A DNA stretch of 64,000 bases, taken from Chamaecrista fasciculata. Lineage: Eukaryota > Streptophyta > Magnoliopsida > Fabales > Fabaceae. The number at the start of each line of letters is the position of its first letter. The stretch's first letter is position 1. The DNA lies in NCBI GenBank assembly GCA_003254925.1, contig QANZ01023827.1, positions 185,421 through 249,420 on the forward strand, given 5' to 3'. A model generated the notes under the pieces. It was not told the origin of the DNA. It did no database searches and saw nothing but the letters and a program-made list of their open reading frames with translations. Positions 59,301 to 64,000 of the stretch are shown here, piece after piece. Both the position numbers and the translations under genes were made by a program.

Positions 59301-61296
59301 GGTCTTTTAAATTAAAATTACATCAGATACATGAATTATAAGAAGTGATAAAGTATTGAATTTCAAGGAATGAAACTTCAGAATTAAAAATCAAATCAGT
59401 ACAAAAGTGGCAAAAACTTGTTTTCCACTGTCTACTACTACTCATTCTATAGTCATCACAGACGTTTCCACTTTAAAAGAAAAGGAAATATTTCATGTTA
59501 ACAAACCTCAAATATTGCACCAAATCCTCAGAGGTTGATCTACCATTGATTTCTATATCCTCCTCATCATCAATCTCCCCATCTGTTTCAGAACCCTCAC
59601 TCAATCTACAATCATTAATCTCAGAATCTTCCCACATCCTTTCTACATGTTTGTTTCTAGGAGACTTATCGTCAGATCCTACAAGAAAGTAGAAAATATG
59701 TAAGAGTAAGAAAAAAAATATATATATATATACAATCTACACTTAACCAAACCCCCTCCCCTTAAAAATGTATCCTTATGATTTTCAGTAAGTGAGATGA
59801 GAGACAGTAATCCAGAGTCAGAACTTTTGTTCAAAAATTACATTTGATATCTTTGACTTTGAGATGACATTTTTTAAAAAATTATTTATTCTTTGTCAAT
59901 CATATACTTCTTTTATACTATTATGCCTTCTTTTCAAAACAGTCAAATTAATTAACTATTTTTTATCATGGTATTAAGATCATGTAAGAACTTGGAATCA
60001 GTTTAACTATATTTATTATAAAAATAAAACAAGATTCTTAATTTTTGAGAAAAAAAATACTTCCACCAGTTAAAAACAAAGTAAAAGAGATGTAATTATA
60101 AGTGTAGTTTTTCAAATAAAAGGGATATTATGTATAATTTGATTAACTTCGATAATGGTATATATAATTAACTCAAATCTATATATTTCCTGAACCCAAG
60201 GAACATTAACTTTCATCAAACCTTGTTCTGCACCTCCATCCACTTTCTTCAGCTTGCTAAGATATTTTTCTGTATCAGCGTCTTTCCCTTGGTTTTTACT
60301 TCTAGCTTCTCTTCTTTTCCTGAAATCAAGGCACAGTAAAATTTTTATGAACCAGTTAAAGGGCATAGATAACGCCAATCACCTAAAATGTTAACATTAA
60401 TCACAAAAGGCAAAAGCACTAAGGCAATTTACATAGCATGACTAGAGATATATTATCCTACATATATATGAAACCAGTCTAAGAACAATAGCTTCAAGTC
60501 TGCAACATCGATTAAGCGTTTTTGTTTACAGTTTATTATCTTGTCCAAAAAAATAAAAAATATTCTAATTCCTATCACACAATGAGCAGACTTGACAAGA
60601 ACAGTATTGAGTATTGATTAGTTACAAATATACATGGAAAAAAAAAATCAGACTTATAAGAAAAATCTTTATATCTTAACAATATAATATGAGATAAAAA
60701 AAAGTAAAATAAACAAATATCATTCTAAGCTATAAAAATCTATATGCCCATCTTCACCTGTGTTGTGTCTCACATCAAAATTGTGAGCATATGGACGTGT
60801 AGAAAGTTAAAAAAAATGTTTTTCTTATGAGATAACTAAAGCTCTTCGTTAATTGTATTTTGTTGTACATGTTTGCATAATACAAAGAGTAACAAACTTA
60901 AAACATAGGGCTTACAGGGAGGTCAAGCACTGTGTCTACTTTCTATCTCTTTTTATTAATCCTCTCTCTTATTCTTTAAATAAAAAATTTAAAAAATAAT
61001 ATTAAACATAAGGGACCCATGCAAGCACAAACTCTTCTGACTATCACCTAAAAAATAATAACAATATATGAAGCTCCAAGTAAATTCTTTTTTGAATCAG
61101 ACTTTATTGGTAAAATTTTAAAAATATTTACTGATATTCTATTTCATAGACTTTAAAGGTTTAGTGAAGTGTATCTGTGACTACTGATCCTAAAATAATA
61201 AATCGCAAACATCCGTGTCAAACTAAACAAAAATAAATACACACCGGTCCTAAAAGATTACCTCTTGTTGCTGTGGCGAAATTGCAATGCCGTCAT
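44062..61296 (-). CDS. UTP25: UTP25 / nucleolar factor NOF1-like (DEAD-helicase-like, non-catalytic)
   Basis: Twenty-three exons read right to left: 61262-61296, 60222-60319, 59507-59678, 58505-58643, 57865-57988, 56666-56763, 56461-56577, 55578-55658, 54136-54329, 53044-53116, 51956-52015, 51798-51836, 51610-51698, 50451-50515, 49929-49975, 49619-49678, 48748-48816, 48471-48500, 48278-48372, 47643-47748, 44739-44801, 44482-44553 and 44062-44139. The sum is 2004 nt (667 aa) with every phase closed. Utp25 is a small-subunit processome protein with a helicase-like fold lacking the ATPase residues. Seen: basic/acidic N-terminus to ~150, [20 protein letters not shown] (259-278), VLIIDHAD (398-405, at the DEAD-box position), [20 protein letters not shown] (531-550), [17 protein letters not shown] and [20 protein letters not shown]. 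The introns hold a copia element and several repeats. Confidence 0.94.
45197..45396 (+). repeat. Left LTR of the copia element
   Basis: 200 bp, TG...CA ends, with a TATA-like tgtataaatacc near 45337. Confidence 0.95.
45397..45409 (+). other. Primer-binding site (initiator tRNA-Met type)
   Basis: tggtatcagagct directly follows the left LTR, the usual copia primer-binding sequence complementary to initiator methionine tRNA. Confidence 0.9.
45709..46356 (+). pseudogene. Copia capsid (gag) coding remnant
   Basis: From ATG 45709 the frame shows the plant copia capsid pattern ([57 protein letters not shown]). It then runs past the deletion point near 46265 into an out-of-frame tail. The nucleocapsid zinc knuckle, protease and integrase are absent. 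Confidence 0.85.
46272..47129 (+). pseudogene. Copia reverse transcriptase C-terminus and RNase H remnant
   Basis: It begins [20 protein letters not shown] in a different frame from the capsid. The end of the polymerase domain ([20 protein letters not shown]) and a complete-looking RNase H ([44 protein letters not shown]) follow. The polymerase active-site region (YVDD-type) is missing. Confidence 0.9.
47128..47136 (+). other. Polypurine tract
   Basis: gagggggag immediately before the right LTR. Confidence 0.85.
47137..47336 (+). repeat. Right LTR of the copia element
   Basis: 200 bp, identical to the left LTR except ccta-gaa versus cctt-taa near 47254. Confidence 0.95.
47450..47515. repeat. 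Short tandem duplication (about 32 bp x 2)
   Basis: agccatagcttgaaaaacaag...gcaggcagg occurs twice in a row in UTP25 intron 20, with one base change. Confidence 0.85.
48100..48240. repeat. Fragment of a 'caggga(c)caaat' repeat
   Basis: Three spaced words (cagggattaaat, cagggacaaatt, cagggaccaaat) resemble one arm of the palindromic elements. The second arm was not found. Confidence 0.35.
49033..49345. repeat. Fold-back element with purine/pyrimidine arms in UTP25 intron 16
   Basis: Left end ctatgtttggattgggga and GGAGGGAGGGG runs; right end cccttctcttcccctcctaa, then aaacataccct. Same plan as 27358-27548. Confidence 0.65.
54712..55148. mobile_element. Palindromic Mutator-like MITE in UTP25 intron 8
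   Basis: Left end ggcaaaagcattacaag...cccccaaacta pairs with the right end ...tagtttgggggcaccatat...acttttgac. The flanks ttttaatga and ttttaataa match at 8 of 9, a likely 9-bp target duplication. Arms repeat 'caattgtaccccaaa' words. Confidence 0.8.
56256..56344. repeat. Compound microsatellite (CA)n-(TA)n-(GA)n
   Basis: acacacacac, then atatatata, then about 32 bp of perfect GA repeat, in UTP25 intron 7. Confidence 0.95.
57968..58124. repeat. Tandem duplication copying the UTP25 exon 5 acceptor
   Basis: acaagtgctggcatccaaat through aagcttattttgtataag occurs at 57968-58035 and again from 58054 (period 86). The 57968 copy contains the real acceptor and first 21 nt of exon 5; the other lies upstream in the intron on the gene's strand. 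Confidence 0.9.
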
Positions 61297-61680
61297 GGCC
61301 TTAGGGTTTTGTTTGAAAGATTTCGCGCGGCAGATACTTCCTTCCGTCGGATGTCGTTGTTGGCACAATCTGTAATTTATCGTTTTCTTTGCTGTTTTGT
61401 TGTTTTGGACAGTCAATGAACACGAAGGAACAGAGACGCAAAGCAACAATGGAAGAGCACGTCGCCGGTGAGTTCTGACGAACAAAACAGAGCAACGGCG
61501 AGTCACACACGAAGGATTAAAGGGGCCGGCGAGTCGCGATCATGGACTCACCGGAGCCAAGGAAGTTCAAGGAGGAAGAACGCAGCTGTGAAACTTGAAA
61601 GTCGAAGAGGTCTGTGAAACTTGAAAGTCGACGAGGTCAGTGAAAGTGAAAACCTAATTGAGTAATTCTGTATGGATATA
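61297..61680 (-). promoter_or_regulatory. UTP25 5'UTR with telo-box and a 26-bp direct repeat
   Basis: On the minus strand AAACCCTAA (61301-61309) lies five bases before the ATG region; telo-boxes are common near starts of plant ribosome-biogenesis genes. At 61589-61640 the unit tgtgaaacttgaaagtcga-gaggtc occurs twice. Confidence 0.6.
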
Positions 61681-61989
61681 TATAACAATACACATGGAAC
61701 ATTTGGATGAAAAAGAATAAAGGAAAAACTTATACCGTGTAATCCAGGGTCTCACTCGAATAGAGAGTAAAAAAAACTAAAGATTAAAGTATACATGTCT
61801 GTGTTTGTTTGAAAGCAAAATAGAAACGTGATATACTCGTCATCGGTGGCTGTTCGCTGTTATGTTTTCGATCGCTAGTCGCAACTCGTCACGTCGGCGT
61901 CAACCGTAGTCCGTCGGGGAACAATGGTGGCTCACGTGCTGCCGTCAAAGTAGCCGCCGGAAGAGGAAGATGGAACTGTGAAGAGTAAA
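61681..61989. other. Distal UTP25 promoter region
   Basis: A GC-richer patch (61850-61970, cgtcggcgtcaac) without an identifiable gene. Confidence 0.3.
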
Positions 61990-62420
61990 AAATAAGGCTA
62001 TGTTTGGGAGTTTTAGTGAGGACGGAGAGGAGAGGACATTAATGGACACTAATAGGGTGGAGAGGAGAGGATATTAATGGACTGAGTAGATATGTTGTTT
62101 GAGAGTTTTTAATGAGGAAAGGAATGGACACTTGTTAATCTTGTTTGGAAGTTATTAGTAATGAAATGGAATGGAGTGGACACATACTATTTTTTGTTAG
62201 TATAAGGATATAATTGTCATTAAAAAATTATAATGCTGTCCACTCCTTCCTTGGCACCCCAATTTGGGGTGCCAGCAAAAATTGAATTTTGGGGTGCCAA
62301 GTGTCCCTCCTTATCCACTCCACTCGCCCTTAAAAAAACTGCCAAACATAATTTTTTTACCTTTTGTCCCTTCCTCTCCTCTCCATTCCCCCCTTGACAC
62401 TCCATCCAAACAAAAAGAGT
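61990..62420. repeat. Fold-back element with purine/pyrimidine arms
   Basis: Left end aaggctatgtttgggagttt followed by GGAGAGGAGAGG runs; right end cctctcctctccattccccc, then ccatccaaacaaaaag. The interior has tggggtgcca words in opposite orientation. Same family plan as 27358 and 49033. Confidence 0.65.
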
Positions 62421-63478
62421 TAGGATTTTTTTTACTCGCTATGTATGATTCATTCATTTATTTAGGCCATTAGGGCATAGTTCCAATTATAATTTGATTA
62501 TAAACTCGTTATAATTTGATGAAATAAAATAATTTTGTTTATAATTTAATAAAATAAAATAATTTTGTTTATTTATAAATTATATAACAATTATATTTTA
62601 ATTTAAAAAATTAATTATCTTTCGTATTCAATTATTAATATTTAAATATAATTTAATGACATCTATATCTATATTTTGTCTGGTCAATTAAAATTAATTT
62701 ATTTTAAATATAATATAATCCAAATATATAAATAAAAAAACTAAACAACCAACAAACCCGACTCATCATTTATGTTCGTTAATCCCACATCACAAAATTG
62801 AAAGCAATTGCCACAACAAATATATTTTAAATTTAATATAATGCAAATATAAAAACAAACAATACAATGAAAGCAACCGCAACCCACGCCTATATCAAAC
62901 TCAAAGTCATCAAACCTGCAAGAGTCGGCCACAACTCACTTTTATTTTGTATTCCCACTAACCAAATGTGTAACCAACTCTATTTGCACATGAGACTATC
63001 TTCTCTTTCATTTCATAATCAAAATGACCTTGATAACAATGTCAAATCAACCCACTCATCATGATTTTTTGGTATTTAAACTTCCACTTTCCAAATTTTT
63101 TTTATTTTTAAATTGATAATTGATGTCACTTTCCAATGCTTATTGTTTGGAGTTTTCACGATTTTGGTGCAGAGGTTGCTTCATACCCAACTGGAATTTA
63201 ATAAATCTTGATGAAGCATAAAGTTTGTTGATAAACATGATTAAATTTGATATTCCCAAGTTTTGACACATGCTTCCCTCTCTTTTATAAATAGATTTGC
63301 TTCTGTATCAATTATTAATTTTCTTAATAAATTTGGGATTAGGCAATCAAGTTAATCAATTTCTTATACATGTAATCCAACTACTCTTCCCATAACACAA
63401 TATTATATGGTAAACTTCTTTCTCCTACTATAACATTTTCATCCCCATTCAAATTAGAAACGAACTTCTTGCAACCCC
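62421..63478. other. AT-rich intergenic DNA, no gene recognised
   Basis: A 62740-63060 open frame has no family resemblance, and I do not call it. No RNA gene seen. Confidence 0.4.
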
Positions 63479-63495
63479 AATATACATAAAGGTTG

Positions 63496-63697
63496 GCCAA
63501 CAAATGTTGACCCAGTTGGTAAGGAGTCGACTCATAACACACAAGGTCGTGAGTTCGATTCTCACTACCGATGTGAGGACTTTATTGGTAGGCAATCTGT
63601 AAATAGCTCTTTAAGCGCTTATAGAGTCTGGAGGTCTGCCTAGACCTTGGTGAGCCCCCGGAGTCCAACTCACTTAAACTTTCAACAACAAAAAAAA
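63496..63697 (+). mobile_element. tRNA-derived SINE with 17-bp target duplication
   Basis: The tRNA-like head carries box A tgacccagttgg (63508-63519) and box B gagttcgattctc (63551-63563), spaced as in Pol III promoters. The body continues through gtgaggact...ccttggtgagccc and ends in an A-rich tail (caacaacaaaaaaaa). The duplication aatatacataaaggttg lies at 63479-63495 and 63698-63714, exact on both sides, so the insertion is fairly young. Confidence 0.95.
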
Positions 63698-63714
63698 AAT
63701 ATACATAAAGGTTG

Positions 63715-63869
63715 CAATTTTAATGAGTTTGGGATCAATTTATTGAAACCCTAACCCTCCACTGACACTTACTTTATTTAAATGCACAATTCTAAAGTAC
63801 CCATGAATTTGTACAATTCCCTTGGTTTCATCCTAACCCTCCCCTTTCTTCATTGCTTCTAATGATAGT
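63715..63869. other. Flank right of the SINE, no gene seen
   Basis: Short AT-rich stretch. Confidence 0.4.
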
Positions 63870-64000
63870 AGAAAAAATCGGATCGGACCGGCCGGTTCAA
63901 CCGGCGAATCGGACACCAGTTTGGTCCGGAAAAAATAAAATACCGGCCTGCAGTTGACCCGGTGGTGAACCGGGTCAAACCGCTCGAACCGGCCGGTTAA
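63870..64000. repeat. GC-rich repeat cut by the window end
   Basis: Text of the type aaccggccggttcaaccggc, with inverted ccgg-rich words at both ends (cggaccggccggttcaacc and gaaccggccggtt). It is likely a transposon arm similar in style to, but not the same as, the element at 25034. Confidence 0.5.

Noticed and set aside
62867-63064. 65-aa plus-strand frame
   Set aside because: No family likeness, no promoter or splice signal; probably chance.
63496-63570. Functional tRNA gene
   Set aside because: The head has Pol III boxes but no acceptor-stem pairing, and it continues into a SINE body with a target duplication.
1-64000. CRISPR arrays, bacterial operons or phage genes
   Set aside because: All genes are plant-type with spliceosomal introns; repeats are transposons and tandem duplications, not spaced direct repeats.

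Overview
The window is nuclear DNA from a flowering plant. It is AT-rich, its genes have many GT-AG introns, and the proteins are plant types: an ABA-class bZIP, a MYB-CC factor, the chloroplast import receptor Toc34 and an F-box/FBA protein. Small transposons, mostly fold-back elements, are dense. The tRNA-derived SINE, copia element and intron style suggest a eudicot; I cannot name the species. All similarity statements rest on motif recognition, because no search could be run. Exon models were built by hand, and for the five large genes every splice phase closes into one open frame.

Layout. 1-3358 (+): AREB/ABF/DPBF-type bZIP, 3 exons, 326 aa. 5175-9075 (-): PHR-like MYB-CC factor, 6 exons, 242 aa, convergent with the bZIP. 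10350-11168: two adjacent non-autonomous transposons. 11851-15525 (+): UTP11, 8 exons, 229 aa. 16980-19041 (-): TOC34, 7 coding exons, 304 aa, convergent with UTP11. 20985-22715: three palindromic elements side by side. 23829-24352 (+): last two exons of a cupin gene. 25034-26080: an hAT-type MITE next to remnants of a subtilase-like propeptide and a LINE. 28525-29536 (-): short F-box/FBA gene, possibly a pseudogene. 31190-42975: three tandem copies of a small gene of unknown function; two unit junctions carry a fragment of the cupin gene's 3' end. 44062-61296 (-): UTP25/NOF1, 23 exons over 17 kb, 667 aa, with a young internally deleted copia element, a fold-back element and other repeats in its introns. 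63496-63697: a tRNA-derived SINE with a 17-bp target duplication. The last 120 bp is a GC-rich repeat cut by the window end. Assembly gaps lie at 31056-31174 and 43325-43645.

How the genes relate. UTP11 and UTP25 both act in the nucleolar small-subunit processome (U3 snoRNP), but they lie 30 kb apart with unrelated genes between, so functional clustering is not implied. The clearest local evolutionary event is the tandem triplication at 31-43 kb. Its junctions contain about 60 bp of cupin coding sequence plus the cupin 3' flank, which shows that the ancestral unit lay directly downstream of a cupin gene. Palindromic elements with internally repeated 'ttggtccc'-like words occur at least seven times, several with 9-10 bp target duplications typical of Mutator-like MITEs. 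They are the most distinctive unexplained structure in the window.
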